A DNA stretch of 13,879 bases from an uncultured Collinsella sp. (GCA_958427355.1 CAUACA010000037.1:1-13879), one strand, 5' to 3'. Shown: positions 1-7,638, numbered from the stretch's first letter. Notes: a model not told the origin generated them from the sequence alone. Numbers and translations: made by a program.

Positions 1-1879
1 AGACGATGCCGGTCCAAGGCAGCTCAAGAAGTTTGGGGTGGATGCAGCTGAGGGTACGTCCCGTGCAGATAAAGGCCATGTTGCCGTTGGCGACAAACTC
101 GCGGATTGCCTGCGAAACCGCCTCGTTGGGATAGGGGGAGAGGTCCCGCTCGTCTTCGGGAAGGTCTTGGGCGAGCCTGGGGTCTTGCCAGGCGAGCGTT
201 CCGTCGATATCGAAGAAGCAAATATCGCCGCGCTTATGGGCTGCGCTGGCGGCAGGGGAGGCCGAGGTGGTGGGCACAAATTCCGGCTCGAGGCCCATGA
301 TCTGGTCAAAATGCTCTTTAACGCGGGGAACGGAGATGCCGATGACCACCTGGGCGGTCTTGCCCGTAATGATGAGGCCCTTGGCGCCCACCGTGACAAA
401 CGACGCGTTATCTGCAACGATGGAAGGGTCTGCGACCTCGACGCGCAGGCGCGTGGCGCAGTTGGTTGCGCCCACGATATTGCCAACGCCACCTAAAAGC
501 TGAATTACCCGCTCAGCGAGGACGTGATCTTGATCGGATCGACTATTGACCTCGTCATTGGGAGATTGTTCTTTGGCAAAGCCGCTTTCCGTTAAACGAT
601 CGATTGCCGCGCGATTGGCAACATGATCCTCGCGGCCCGGCGTCTTAAGGTCATAGACCAAGATGAGTGCTCGAAAACTAACAAAAAAGATGAGGCTAAA
701 GGCAAGGCCGATACCGAGCGCCAAAAGATAGGCACCGGCATGCGTGCGCATGAGCGGAATAAAGTTGAAGGCTGCCATCTCCATCAGGCCGCCCGAGAAG
801 ATGCCGACGATGCCAAAGAGATTCATGGTTGTGGCAAGGCAAGACGATAAGACGGCGTAGAGCAAAAAGAGCCCGGGGTGGGTGAACATAAAGAGAAACT
901 CGAGTGGCTCGGTAACGCCGCAAACCACCGAGGCGACGATGGCGGGCAAAAGGATGACCTTAAGGCCGGCGCGGCGCTCTGGTTTTGCGGTGGAGTAGAA
1001 CGCGGCTGCGATGGCGGGAAGGCCAAAGAGCTTGACCCAGCCGGTGGCGGTAAAACCGGCCCACGGCGCAAGTTCATTAAGGGGGCGCGTGCTATGGGAG
1101 AGGATGGGGAGCAAGCTGCTCCACGTGGCGTAGATGCCGTCGTTAATGACCAGGTTGTCGTAGTAGATCGGCATGTAGAGCAGGTGGTGCAGCCCCATGG
1201 GCTCGAGCGCTCGCTCCAAAAACACAAAGATGCCCACGCCAAAGGGGCCGACGCTCGTAAGTGCATGGCGCAGCGTTTCGGTCATTGCGTATACGGAGGG
1301 CACGATGGCGGCCGAGATAGCGGCAAGGGCAAACACGGCAAAAAAGCTGATGAGGTAGACCAGCGAGGAGCCCGAGAAGGTGCCGAGCCAATCGGGAACC
1401 TTGGCATCGTAGAAGCGGTCATGGATGGCGACGACGGTTGCCGATACCGCCAGCGGGCCGATAATGCCGGTGTCGAGCGTCTTGATGCCGTCGATGATGG
1501 TGACGCCGCTAGCGGAGGTCAAAGACGACGGGTACTTAAGTCCAAGATTGTCTCCGCTCAGCTTAATGATCTCGCTCAAAAAGAAGCAGTAGGCAAAATA
1601 GGCGACGAGAGCCTCGAGGCAGCAACGAGCCGGTTGTTTTTGGGCAAGACCGATGGGCAGCGCTACGGCAAAAAGGAGCGGGAGGCGTTTAAAGACCGTC
1701 CACGAGCCGCGCTGGATGATGGTCCAAAAAGCGTACCAAGGGGTTCCGTATACGGCGAGATCGCCGACGATGTCCGCAGTCGTTGCGAGAGCGGAGACGC
1801 CGACCATGAGGCCTGATATAGAAAACAGCATGGCGGGCGCGAACATTGCCCCGCCAAAGCGTTGGATTTTTTGCAGCAT
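1..1879 (-). CDS. PTS alpha-glucoside EIIC-EIIB permease fused to a HAD (Cof-like) phosphatase; 3' end outside window
   Basis: One uninterrupted minus-strand frame runs from ATG at 1879 to the window edge (626 codons); I checked it codon by codon and found no stop. The start follows GGAAGG. Residues 1 to about 440 form a hydrophobic glucose-superfamily EIIC that I recognise as the MalP/GlvC/MalX alpha-glucoside type: the N-terminus MLQKIQRFGGAMF, a segment GIKTLDTGIIGP, and the conserved GVTEP motif at 321-325. EIIB follows, with the phosphorylated cysteine C474 inside NCATRLR. After an Ala/Ser/Pro-rich linker (about 535-550) comes a HAD hydrolase start: DIDGT with nucleophile D557 and D559, and motif II ICTGR with T606. 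The domain sits where some PTS proteins carry EIIA. Known for the family: EIIBC phosphorylates a disaccharide during uptake. Inferred: the HAD domain may dephosphorylate the imported sugar phosphate. The substrate (maltose or another alpha-glucoside) is not proven. The rest of the HAD domain is out of view. Confidence 0.9.
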   Translation of the reverse strand, partial: MLQKIQRFGGAMFAPAMLFSISGLMVGVSALATTADIVGDLAVYGTPWYAFWTIIQRGSWTVFKRLPLLFAVALPIGLAQKQPARCCLEALVAYFAYCFFLSEIIKLSGDNLGLKYPSSLTSASGVTIIDGIKTLDTGIIGPLAVSATVVAIHDRFYDAKVPDWLGTFSGSSLVYLISFFAVFALAAISAAIVPSVYAMTETLRHALTSVGPFGVGIFVFLERALEPMGLHHLLYMPIYYDNLVINDGIYATWSSLLPILSHSTRPLNELAPWAGFTATGWVKLFGLPAIAAAFYSTAKPERRAGLKVILLPAIVASVVCGVTEPLEFLFMFTHPGLFLLYAVLSSCLATTMNLFGIVGIFSGGLMEMAAFNFIPLMRTHAGAYLLALGIGLAFSLIFFVSFRALILVYDLKTPGREDHVANRAAIDRLTESGFAKEQSPNDEVNSRSDQDHVLAERVIQLLGGVGNIVGATNCATRLRVEVADPSIVADNASFVTVGAKGLIITGKTAQVVIGISVPRVKEHFDQIMGLEPEFVPTTSASPAASAAHKRGDICFFDIDGTLAWQDPRLAQDLPEDERDLSPYPNEAVSQAIREFVANGNMAFICTGRTLSCIHPKLLELPWTGIV

Positions 1880-1920
1880 GTTCTGCCTTCCGAATATCGA
1901 GGCGCGTTGCGCGTGGGGAA

Positions 1921-1945
1921 ACGTTTAAACAATGGATTCATTGTA
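1921..1945 (-). promoter_or_regulatory. Promoter -10 and operator of the PTS-HAD gene
   Basis: Read on the minus strand, TACAAT at 1945-1940 is a good -10 box; no convincing -35 is visible. Directly downstream, at the expected transcription start, lies the near-palindrome at 1932-1921 with core GTTTAAAC (10 of 12 bases match TTGTTTAAACAA). A repressor bound there would block transcription at or just after initiation. The match to four other sites in the window is seen directly; binding by the neighbouring GntR protein is inferred. Confidence 0.55.
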
Positions 1946-2042
1946 GAGGACCAGACGAGTGTCGTACCGGCAGTTTTGAGCGAAACCGATTTGGGCATGA
2001 CAGAAACCGTCAACGGCTAAATCCTGTCGCTTCACCGATATT

Positions 2043-2073
2043 CGGTTTAAACAACTTTAAGAAATGCTATCGT
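2043..2073 (+). promoter_or_regulatory. Promoter and operator of gntR (probable autoregulation)
   Basis: Core GTTTAAAC at 2045-2052 sits in the 12-mer CGGTTTAAACAA (2043-2054). A possible -35 TTTAAA (2046-2051) is embedded in it, followed by 16 bases and a -10-like TATCGT (2068-2073). The ABC operon promoter at 3015-3046 repeats the arrangement AAACAACT, 11-12 bases, TATCGT, which supports both as real promoters. A bound repressor would cover the -35 element. Confidence 0.5.
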
Positions 2074-2108
2074 GCCTAGCCGGAAATGAATAATGTAGAG
2101 GTGAAACA

Positions 2109-2828
2109 ATGCCAAAAGCGATATACGAAGGAATCTACCGAGAAATACGCTCGCGCATCATTAATGGGACCTATGCGTTTCAGGAGATGCTGCCAACCGA
2201 AGCCGAGCTGACCGCGGAATTTGGCTGCACGCGCAATACCGTCCGCCGCGCTTTGAGCATGCTGGCCGACGGGATGTTTGTGCAGCCCATACACGGCAAG
2301 GGCGTGCGCGTTATTTGGCTTAAGGGCGAAACCGACATGTTGGGCGCACTCGAAGAGGTTGAGTCGTTTGGCGAGTTTGCAAAGCGCAACAATGCCGTTG
2401 CATCGACGGACGTTAAGTCTTTCGAACATCTGGTTTGCACCGAGCAACTCTCTCGTCACCTGGGCTTTAAGGTGGGCGAGGAGTTGATTCGCGTAGTGCG
2501 TGTCCGAAGCCTCAACGGCAACGCGCGCCAAGTGGACCATGGCTATTTTTTGGCGTCGATCGCCAAGGGCCTGACTCCCGAGATCGCGGCAGATTCTATT
2601 TACGGCTATCTGGAGCACAAGCGCGGTGTCAAAGTGATGGCGAGCCGTCGTACGGTGAGTGTCGAGCTCGCCAACGATGAGGACTGCAGCTATCTTGACC
2701 TCGGCAAATACAACTGCGTTGCCGTCATGGAGAGTCAGTCGTACACTTCGGACGGCATCTTGTTTGAGGTGACGCACACTCGCACACACCCCGAGATCTT
2801 CCATTACCGCGTCAATTCCAAGCGATAG
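2109..2828 (+). CDS. GntR-family (HutC/TreR-like, UTRA domain) transcriptional repressor
   Basis: Cytoplasmic DNA-binding regulator of 239 residues, the usual size for HutC-type GntR proteins. ATG at 2109 follows GAGGTG by five bases. Residues about 5-70 form the winged helix-turn-helix, including LPTEAELTAEFGCTRNTVRRA and the wing HGKGVRV. Residues about 90-235 form a UTRA effector domain; the end FEVTHTRTHPEIFHYRV resembles the C-terminus of trehalose repressors TreR, whose known inducer is a sugar phosphate. The gene is transcribed away from the PTS-HAD gene and ahead of the ABC operon. Near-palindromes of the TTGTTTAAACAA type in front of both neighbours, in front of gntR itself and in front of malQ make it the likely local regulator. 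The effector is unknown; a disaccharide phosphate made by the PTS is a reasonable guess. Confidence 0.88.
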   Translation: MPKAIYEGIYREIRSRIINGTYAFQEMLPTEAELTAEFGCTRNTVRRALSMLADGMFVQPIHGKGVRVIWLKGETDMLGALEEVESFGEFAKRNNAVASTDVKSFEHLVCTEQLSRHLGFKVGEELIRVVRVRSLNGNARQVDHGYFLASIAKGLTPEIAADSIYGYLEHKRGVKVMASRRTVSVELANDEDCSYLDLGKYNCVAVMESQSYTSDGILFEVTHTRTHPEIFHYRVNSKR

Positions 2829-2866
2829 CCGGCTAGTTCGCAGCCTGACGAGACTCATGGCCTCAA

Positions 2867-2921
2867 AGAGAAAACGCCCGGTCAAACCGACGGTACATCG
2901 GCTTGACCGGGCGTTTTCTCT
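2867..2921 (+). terminator. Strong hairpin terminator after gntR
   Basis: A perfect 19-bp inverted repeat pairs 2867-2885 with 2903-2921, extended by an inner 4-bp CCGA/TCGG pairing. The stem base reads AGAGAAAACG/CGTTTTCTCT, so it has an A/T-rich foot with a U-run on both strands. It begins 38 bases after the gntR stop and separates gntR from the ABC operon promoter. Confidence 0.85.
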
Positions 2922-2939
2922 GCATTCGATAACAAATAA

Positions 2940-2968
2940 TTGTTTATACAAAACTTGTCAAGTATCAA
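2940..2968 (+). promoter_or_regulatory. Upstream operator and possible first promoter of the ABC operon
   Basis: TTGTTTATACAA at 2940-2951 is close to the TTGTNNNNACAA form known for TreR operators. TTGTTT (2940-2945) could also act as a -35, with 17 bases to TATCAA (2963-2968). A further short palindrome ACTTGTCAAGT follows at 2953-2963. The centre lies 75 bp, about seven helical turns, from the second site at 3015-3026. Confidence 0.45.
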
Positions 2969-3014
2969 GTTGAAATTACCGTTCACCGAAGTTTTTCTAC
3001 CGCTCTAGTAATAC

Positions 3015-3046
3015 TTGTTCAAACAACTAGCCAAATAGCGTATCGT
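3015..3046 (+). promoter_or_regulatory. Proximal operator and promoter of the ABC operon
   Basis: TTGTTCAAACAA (3015-3026) matches the shared near-palindrome. TTCAAA (3018-3023) with 17 bases to TATCGT (3041-3046) gives a candidate promoter whose -35 lies inside the operator. The promoter shares AAACAACT and TATCGT, at almost the same spacing, with the gntR promoter. Two small leader hairpins follow in the untranslated region: GGGG/CCCC at 3061-3074 and GGCGGCA/TGCCGCC at 3093-3111; the second ends just ahead of the ribosome binding site. Confidence 0.5.
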
Positions 3047-3134
3047 TCAAATCAGCAAAAGGGGCAAAGTCCCCGAGCCAATCTCCGAAGGCGGCGGCAA
3101 AGGGTGCCGCCACGGTGTGAAAGGGTGGATTGTA

Positions 3135-4451
3135 ATGAAGAACGAAATGAGCAGAAGGCAGTTCCTGGGCTTTGCTGGTTCCGCGGCTGCAGTTCTTGGT
3201 CTGGGCCTCGTAGGTTGCGGTGGTTCTGCCGGCTCCGGCTCCTCTGCTTCTGGTGACGCTGCCGAGGTCTACTTCCTCCAATTCAAGCCCGAGGTCGACA
3301 AGGAGTGGAAGGAGATCGCCAAGGCCTATAAGAAGGAGAAGGGCGTCGAGGTCAAGATCGTGACCGCCGCTTCCAACACCTACGAGGAGAAGCTTAAGTC
3401 CGAGATGTCCAAGAGCTCCGCTCCGACCCTGTTCCAGGTCAACGGCCCCACCGGTCTTAAGAACTGGAAGGATTACTGCGCCGACCTGTCCGATACCAAG
3501 CTCCGCGGTGAGCTCATTGATGACTCCCTGGCTCTGCAGTCCGACGGCAAGGATGTGTGCATCGACTGGGTTCAGGAGAGCTTCGGCATTATTTACAACA
3601 AGCAGCTGCTCGAGAAGGCTGGCTACAAGGCCGAGGACATCAACTCCTTCGACAAGCTGAAGGCTTGTGCCGATGACATCCAGGCCCGCAAGGACGAGCT
3701 TGGTGTCGAGGGTGCCTTCACTTCCGCCGGCATGGACGACTCCTCCAGCTGGCGCTACACCACCCACCTTGCCAACATGCCGCTCTACTACGAGTTTGAG
3801 AAGGAGCACAACCAGGAGGACGACGAGATCAAGGGTGAGTTCCTCGACAACTACAAGCAGATCTTCGACCTGTACATCACCGACTCCACCTGCGATCCTT
3901 CGCAGCTTGCTTCCAAGACCGGCGACGACGCCACCAACGAGTTCGCAACCGGCAAGGCCGTCTTCTACCAGAACGGCTCTTGGGCCTACTCTGACCTCGT
4001 CAAGGCCGGCATGACCGACGATCAGATTGGCATGATGCCGATCTACATCGGTGTTGACGGCGAGGAGAACCAGGGCCTGTGCTCCGGCGGCGAGAACTAC
4101 TGGTGCGTCAGTTCCCAGGCTTCCGAGGATGCCCAGAAGGCCACCGAGGACTTCATGTATTGGTGCGTCACCGCTGACACCCCGACCAGCATCATCGCCG
4201 ACAAGATGGGTCTGACTGCTCCGTTCAAGAGCGCCAAGGAGACCACCAACGTCTTCTCGCAGCAGGCCGTTGCCATGGCCAAGGACGGCAAGAAGACCGT
4301 CGCTTGGGACTTCGTCTACATTCCCTCCGAGGAGTGGAAGAAGAACCTCAAGCAGGCTCTGATTGCCTACGCTGCCGATAACAGCAAGTGGGACGGCGTC
4401 AAGAACGCCTTCGTCGATGGTTGGAAGACCGAGAAGGCCGCTTCCGAGTAA
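3135..4451 (+). CDS. CUT1 ABC transporter sugar-binding lipoprotein with Tat-type signal
   Basis: Extracytoplasmic solute-binding protein of 438 residues (family range 400-450). I place the start at ATG 3135, six bases after GGGTGG, rather than at the in-frame GTG 3117. The N-terminus has SRRQFLG (residues 6-12), a hydrophobic stretch, and the lipobox LVGC with C28 as the lipidated cysteine, followed by a Gly/Ser-rich tether. The mature part has the family 1 binding-protein style, for example FGIIYNKQLLEKAGY and GKAVFYQNGSWAY. It is the first gene of an operon with two permeases and an ATPase. Lysine is written almost only as AAG and codon choice is more biased than in the permeases, which suggests high expression. 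Neighbouring malQ, glgP and the shared operator point to maltodextrin or a related alpha-glucan, but the substrate cannot be read from the sequence. Confidence 0.88.
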   Translation: MKNEMSRRQFLGFAGSAAAVLGLGLVGCGGSAGSGSSASGDAAEVYFLQFKPEVDKEWKEIAKAYKKEKGVEVKIVTAASNTYEEKLKSEMSKSSAPTLFQVNGPTGLKNWKDYCADLSDTKLRGELIDDSLALQSDGKDVCIDWVQESFGIIYNKQLLEKAGYKAEDINSFDKLKACADDIQARKDELGVEGAFTSAGMDDSSSWRYTTHLANMPLYYEFEKEHNQEDDEIKGEFLDNYKQIFDLYITDSTCDPSQLASKTGDDATNEFATGKAVFYQNGSWAYSDLVKAGMTDDQIGMMPIYIGVDGEENQGLCSGGENYWCVSSQASEDAQKATEDFMYWCVTADTPTSIIADKMGLTAPFKSAKETTNVFSQQAVAMAKDGKKTVAWDFVYIPSEEWKKNLKQALIAYAADNSKWDGVKNAFVDGWKTEKAASE

Positions 4452-4482
4452 GCAGTTGCTGCCCAAGCTATCTGATTAGCGA

Positions 4483-4518
4483 CAGGGGGCGGGCAGACGT
4501 TGGTTTGCCCGCCCCCTG
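4483..4518 (+). other. Intra-operon GC-rich hairpin between binding protein and permease genes
   Basis: A perfect 13-bp stem pairs 4483-4495 (CAGGGGGCGGGCA) with 4506-4518 around a 10-base loop. No U-run follows; the next bases are CATATTG. This is the usual place for an RNA element that protects the upstream message or partly terminates, so that more binding protein than permease is made. Its structure is seen; its role is inferred. Confidence 0.7.
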
Positions 4519-4538
4519 CATATTGAAAGGACCCTTTT

Positions 4539-5393
4539 ATGGGCAAAGCACTCAAGCGCTGGTGGCCGCTCTTTATGCTGCCCACGTGCCTGGCGTTTAT
4601 GATCGGGTTCGTGATCCCTTTTATCCAGGGCTTCTATCTCTCGTTCTGCCAGTTTATTATCATTAGTAACGCGCACTTTGTCGGTATCGAGAACTACGTG
4701 CGCGCGCTGTCCGATCCGCAGTTCTCCACGTCGTTCTTCTTTACCGTGGCGTTTGCCTTCCTGTCGACGGTGCTCATCAACGTGATCGCCCTGGCCATTG
4801 CGCAGGCGCTCACCCGCAAGGCGCTCAAAGGCACCAACATCTTCCGTACGATCTTCTTTATGCCTAACCTGATCGGCGGCATCGTGCTGGGCTACATTTG
4901 GCAGATTCTGATCAACTGCCTGCTCTCCAACGTGGGCGCCCAGCTCATCGCTCTTAACTCTGCCGCTGGCTTCTGGGGCCTTATCATCCTGACCCTGTGG
5001 CAGCAGGTCGGCTACATGATGATCATCTACATCGCTGGTCTGCAGTCCATTCCGTCCGACTACATCGAGGCCGCCAAGGTCGACGGCGCTACGGCATGGC
5101 AGACGTTTTGGAAGGTTAAGATCCCTAACCTGATGCCGACCATCACCATCTGCCTGTTCCTGTCCATCACCAACGGCTTTAAGCTGTTCGACCAGAACCT
5201 CGCCCTTACCGGCGGCGCCCCCGCGCACTCCACCGAGATGCTCGCCCTGAACATCTACAACACGTTCTATTCGCGTGCCGGTATCGCATGGCAGGGCATT
5301 GGTCAGGCCAAGGCGGTTATCTTCTGCATCCTGGTCGTGGCCATCTCCATGATCCAGCTTAAGGCCACGAGGTCCAAGGAGGTGCAGCAGTAA
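4539..5393 (+). CDS. Sugar ABC transporter permease, MalF-type
   Basis: Inner-membrane subunit of 284 residues, of the short MalF class (six predicted helices, without the large periplasmic loop of E. coli MalF). ATG 4539 follows AAAGGA. The first membrane segment begins near residue 9 (WPLFMLPTCLAFMIGF). The cytoplasmic EAA loop that docks on the ATPase reads EAAKVDGATAWQTFWKVKIP at about 176-195. The stop codon overlaps the start of the next permease (TAATG), so the two are translationally coupled. With the second permease it forms the membrane channel of a CUT1 importer. Confidence 0.9.
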   Translation: MGKALKRWWPLFMLPTCLAFMIGFVIPFIQGFYLSFCQFIIISNAHFVGIENYVRALSDPQFSTSFFFTVAFAFLSTVLINVIALAIAQALTRKALKGTNIFRTIFFMPNLIGGIVLGYIWQILINCLLSNVGAQLIALNSAAGFWGLIILTLWQQVGYMMIIYIAGLQSIPSDYIEAAKVDGATAWQTFWKVKIPNLMPTITICLFLSITNGFKLFDQNLALTGGAPAHSTEMLALNIYNTFYSRAGIAWQGIGQAKAVIFCILVVAISMIQLKATRSKEVQQ

Positions 5394-6232
5394 TGAAACG
5401 CGATAAGGTTATCAATCGCGCGCTCTCGATTTTCTTTACGATTCTGTCGCTCGCGTGGATCTACCCCGTGTTCATGATTGCGCTCAATTCCTTTAAAAAG
5501 GCAACTGCAATCAGCACCACCACGGCATTCGATCTGCTCACGCCCGAGACGTTCAACGGCCTTGCAAACTACGTGCACGCTCTTAACGAGCAGGGCTTTG
5601 CTTCGGCGTTTATGTACTCGCTCATCATCACGGTCACGTCGGTCGTTCTGATCTTGGTGTGCTGCTCCATGTGCGCCTGGTACGTAGTCCGTGTCAACAG
5701 CAAGATCTCGAACTTCTTCTATTATCTGTTCGTCTTTTCTATGGTCGTGCCCTTCCAGATGCTCATGTTCACGCTGTCCAATTTGGCGGACCGCATCGGC
5801 TTCAACACGCCGTTCAACATCTGCTTTATCTACCTTGGCTTTGGCGCGGGCCTGGCGGTCTTTATGTTCGCCGGCTTTGTAAAGAACATCCCGCTCGAGA
5901 TCGAAGAGGCGGCCATGATTGATGGCTGCAACCCGGTCCAGGTGTTCTTTAAGATCGTCCTCCCCATCATGAAGCCCACCTATCTTTCGGTCGGCATTCT
6001 CGAGACCATGTGGGTCTGGAACGACTACCTGCTGCCCTACCTTACGCTCGACTCCACCAAGTACAAGACCATTCCTATCTTGATCCAGTACTTCCGCGGC
6101 GGCTACGGCCACGTCGAGCTCGGCCCCATGATGGCTTGCATCATGATGGTCGTTGTCCCCATCGTCGTCATGTATATCCTTTGCCAGAAGTACATCATCG
6201 ACGGCGTGGTGGCAGGTGCCGTCAAGGGCTGA
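5393..6232 (+). CDS. Sugar ABC transporter permease, MalG-type
   Basis: Inner-membrane subunit of 279 residues, the standard MalG length. ATG 5393 shares a base with the preceding stop, and AGGAGGTG lies inside the end of the upstream gene. A first helix (about 12-32) ends in a segment typical of MalG proteins (YPVFMIALNSFK). The EAA loop reads EEAAMIDGCNPVQVFFKIVL (about 168-187). The sequence WVWNDYLLPYL near the end of the EAA half is also family-typical. It pairs with the MalF-type protein. Confidence 0.9.
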   Translation: MKRDKVINRALSIFFTILSLAWIYPVFMIALNSFKKATAISTTTAFDLLTPETFNGLANYVHALNEQGFASAFMYSLIITVTSVVLILVCCSMCAWYVVRVNSKISNFFYYLFVFSMVVPFQMLMFTLSNLADRIGFNTPFNICFIYLGFGAGLAVFMFAGFVKNIPLEIEEAAMIDGCNPVQVFFKIVLPIMKPTYLSVGILETMWVWNDYLLPYLTLDSTKYKTIPILIQYFRGGYGHVELGPMMACIMMVVVPIVVMYILCQKYIIDGVVAGAVKG

Positions 6233-6256
6233 TGCCGTAACTGTTTTGCAAGTTTC

Positions 6257-6282
6257 TGCGGCGCCCTCAACATGGTGCCGCA
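6257..6282 (+). other. Small hairpin between permease and ATPase genes
   Basis: TGCGGCGCC (6257-6265) pairs with GGTGCCGCA (6274-6282) through nine pairs, one of them a G-U, with an eight-base loop. It sits in the 67-base gap in front of the ATPase gene and ends nine bases before the AAAGG ribosome binding site region. No U-run follows, so it is more likely an RNA stability or translation element than a terminator. Confidence 0.4.
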
Positions 6283-6299
6283 TATCGAAAGGTAAAGAC

Positions 6300-7499
6300 A
6301 TGGCCGAGATCGTTCTCAAACATGTTCAGAAGGTGTATCCCAACACCGAGTCCAAAAAGAAGGGCTTCTTTGGCAAAAAGAAGAAGACCGAGGAGAAGAA
6401 GCACAACCTCAAGGTTACCGAGGATGGCGTGCTCGCTGTTGAGGACTTTAACCTCACCGTTCACGACCAGGAGTTCGTCGTCCTCGTTGGCCCGTCTGGC
6501 TGCGGTAAGTCCACGACGATGCGCATGGTTGCTGGCCTGGAGGACATCACCTCGGGTGACGTGTTCATCGACGGCAAGCGCGTCAACGACGTCGCTCCCA
6601 AGGACCGCGACATCGCCATGGTGTTCCAGAGCTACGCTCTGTACCCCAACATGACGGTGTACGAGAACATGGCGTTTACGCTTGAGCTCAAGAAGGTCCC
6701 CAAGGACGAGATCGACCGCAAGGTTCGCTCCGCTGCCGAGATCTTGGGTATCACCGAGTACCTCGACCGTAAGCCCAAGGCGCTTTCGGGCGGCCAGCGT
6801 CAGCGTGTCGCTATCGGCCGCGCCATCGTGCGTGATCCTAAGGTCTTCCTGATGGACGAGCCGCTGTCCAACCTGGACGCCAAGCTGCGTAACCAGATGC
6901 GTGCCGAGCTCATCAAGCTGCGCCATGAGATCAAGGGCACGTTCATTTATGTTACTCACGACCAGACCGAGGCTATGACCCTTGGCGACCGTATCGTGGT
7001 CATGAAGGACGGCGTCGTCCAGCAGATCGCCACGCCGCAGGAGGTCTTCAACCATCCCGCGAACATCTTCGTCGCCGGCTTCATCGGCGTGCCGCAGATG
7101 AACTTCTTCGATGCCCAGCTGGTGCGCTCGGGCAACGGCTTTACCGTCAAGACCGAGGATATGAACGTGGCGCTCGCCCCCGAGACTTGCGCTCAGCTTG
7201 CCCTCAACTGGGACGGCGGCGACGTGAAGGAGATTACGGCCGGCGTGCGTCCCGAGCAGATCCTGCTTGCCGACAAGGGCGAGGAGGGCGCGCTCCAGGG
7301 TACCGTCGAGGTGACCGAGCTCATGGGCTCGACCGAGCATGTCCACGTGACCGCTCCCGACGGCCAGTTTGTCCTGATTATCCCCGTCGTCGACCTCGAG
7401 GCCAAGGGCGCGCTCAAGGCTGGCGACACCATCTGGTTCAAGTTCGAGAAGAACGCGACCCACCTCTTCGATAAGGTCTCTGGCAAGAACCTTATCTAG
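6300..7499 (+). CDS. Sugar ABC transporter ATP-binding protein, MsmX/UgpC/MalK type
   Basis: Cytoplasmic ATPase of 399 residues that powers the importer. I choose ATG 6300 after AAAGG, giving the family start MAEIVLKHVQKVYP; an in-frame upstream extension overlaps the permease gene and is rejected. Walker A is GPSGCGKST (64-72), signature LSGGQ (162-166), Walker B FLMDEP (183-188) and switch histidine H220. A C-terminal TOBE/MalK-type regulatory domain starts near 240. Odd feature: a lysine-rich insertion at about 17-40 (KKKGFFGKKKK and onwards) between the first strand and LAVEDFNL, absent from standard MsmX/MalK as I know them. Having its own ATPase in the operon sets it apart from CUT1 systems that rely on a shared MsmX, although it could still serve other importers. 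Confidence 0.92.
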   Translation: MAEIVLKHVQKVYPNTESKKKGFFGKKKKTEEKKHNLKVTEDGVLAVEDFNLTVHDQEFVVLVGPSGCGKSTTMRMVAGLEDITSGDVFIDGKRVNDVAPKDRDIAMVFQSYALYPNMTVYENMAFTLELKKVPKDEIDRKVRSAAEILGITEYLDRKPKALSGGQRQRVAIGRAIVRDPKVFLMDEPLSNLDAKLRNQMRAELIKLRHEIKGTFIYVTHDQTEAMTLGDRIVVMKDGVVQQIATPQEVFNHPANIFVAGFIGVPQMNFFDAQLVRSGNGFTVKTEDMNVALAPETCAQLALNWDGGDVKEITAGVRPEQILLADKGEEGALQGTVEVTELMGSTEHVHVTAPDGQFVLIIPVVDLEAKGALKAGDTIWFKFEKNATHLFDKVSGKNLI

Positions 7500-7567
7500 G
7501 CCCGGTGCATCCAGGCCCTCCCTTTGGGCGACTGCGGTATTGCCATCCTTTTGCCGCGGTCACATAT

Positions 7568-7613
7568 AAGGCTCCCCTCCCGTCCACTGGGCGAGAGGGG
7601 AGCCTTTCTTTGT
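7568..7613 (+). terminator. Terminator of the ABC operon
   Basis: A perfect 12-bp stem AAGGCTCCCCTC (7568-7579) with GAGGGGAGCCTT (7595-7606), a 15-base loop, then TCTTTGT. It starts 69 bases after the ATPase stop. Between stop and stem (7500-7567) I see no gene. Confidence 0.85.
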
Positions 7614-7638
7614 GTTGGGGCTGTCTGACCGGTCGTTT

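Noticed and set aside
878..1816. 312-codon plus-strand frame opposite the PTS gene
   Set aside because: Charged, motif-free translation. The minus strand encodes recognisable EIIC sequence.
3027..4466. 479-codon reading frame on the minus strand opposite the binding-protein gene
   Set aside because: It is a shadow of strongly GC- and AAG-biased codons. Its translation is a low-complexity Leu/Val/Gly-rich string with no motif, whereas the plus strand has a signal peptide, lipobox and operon context.
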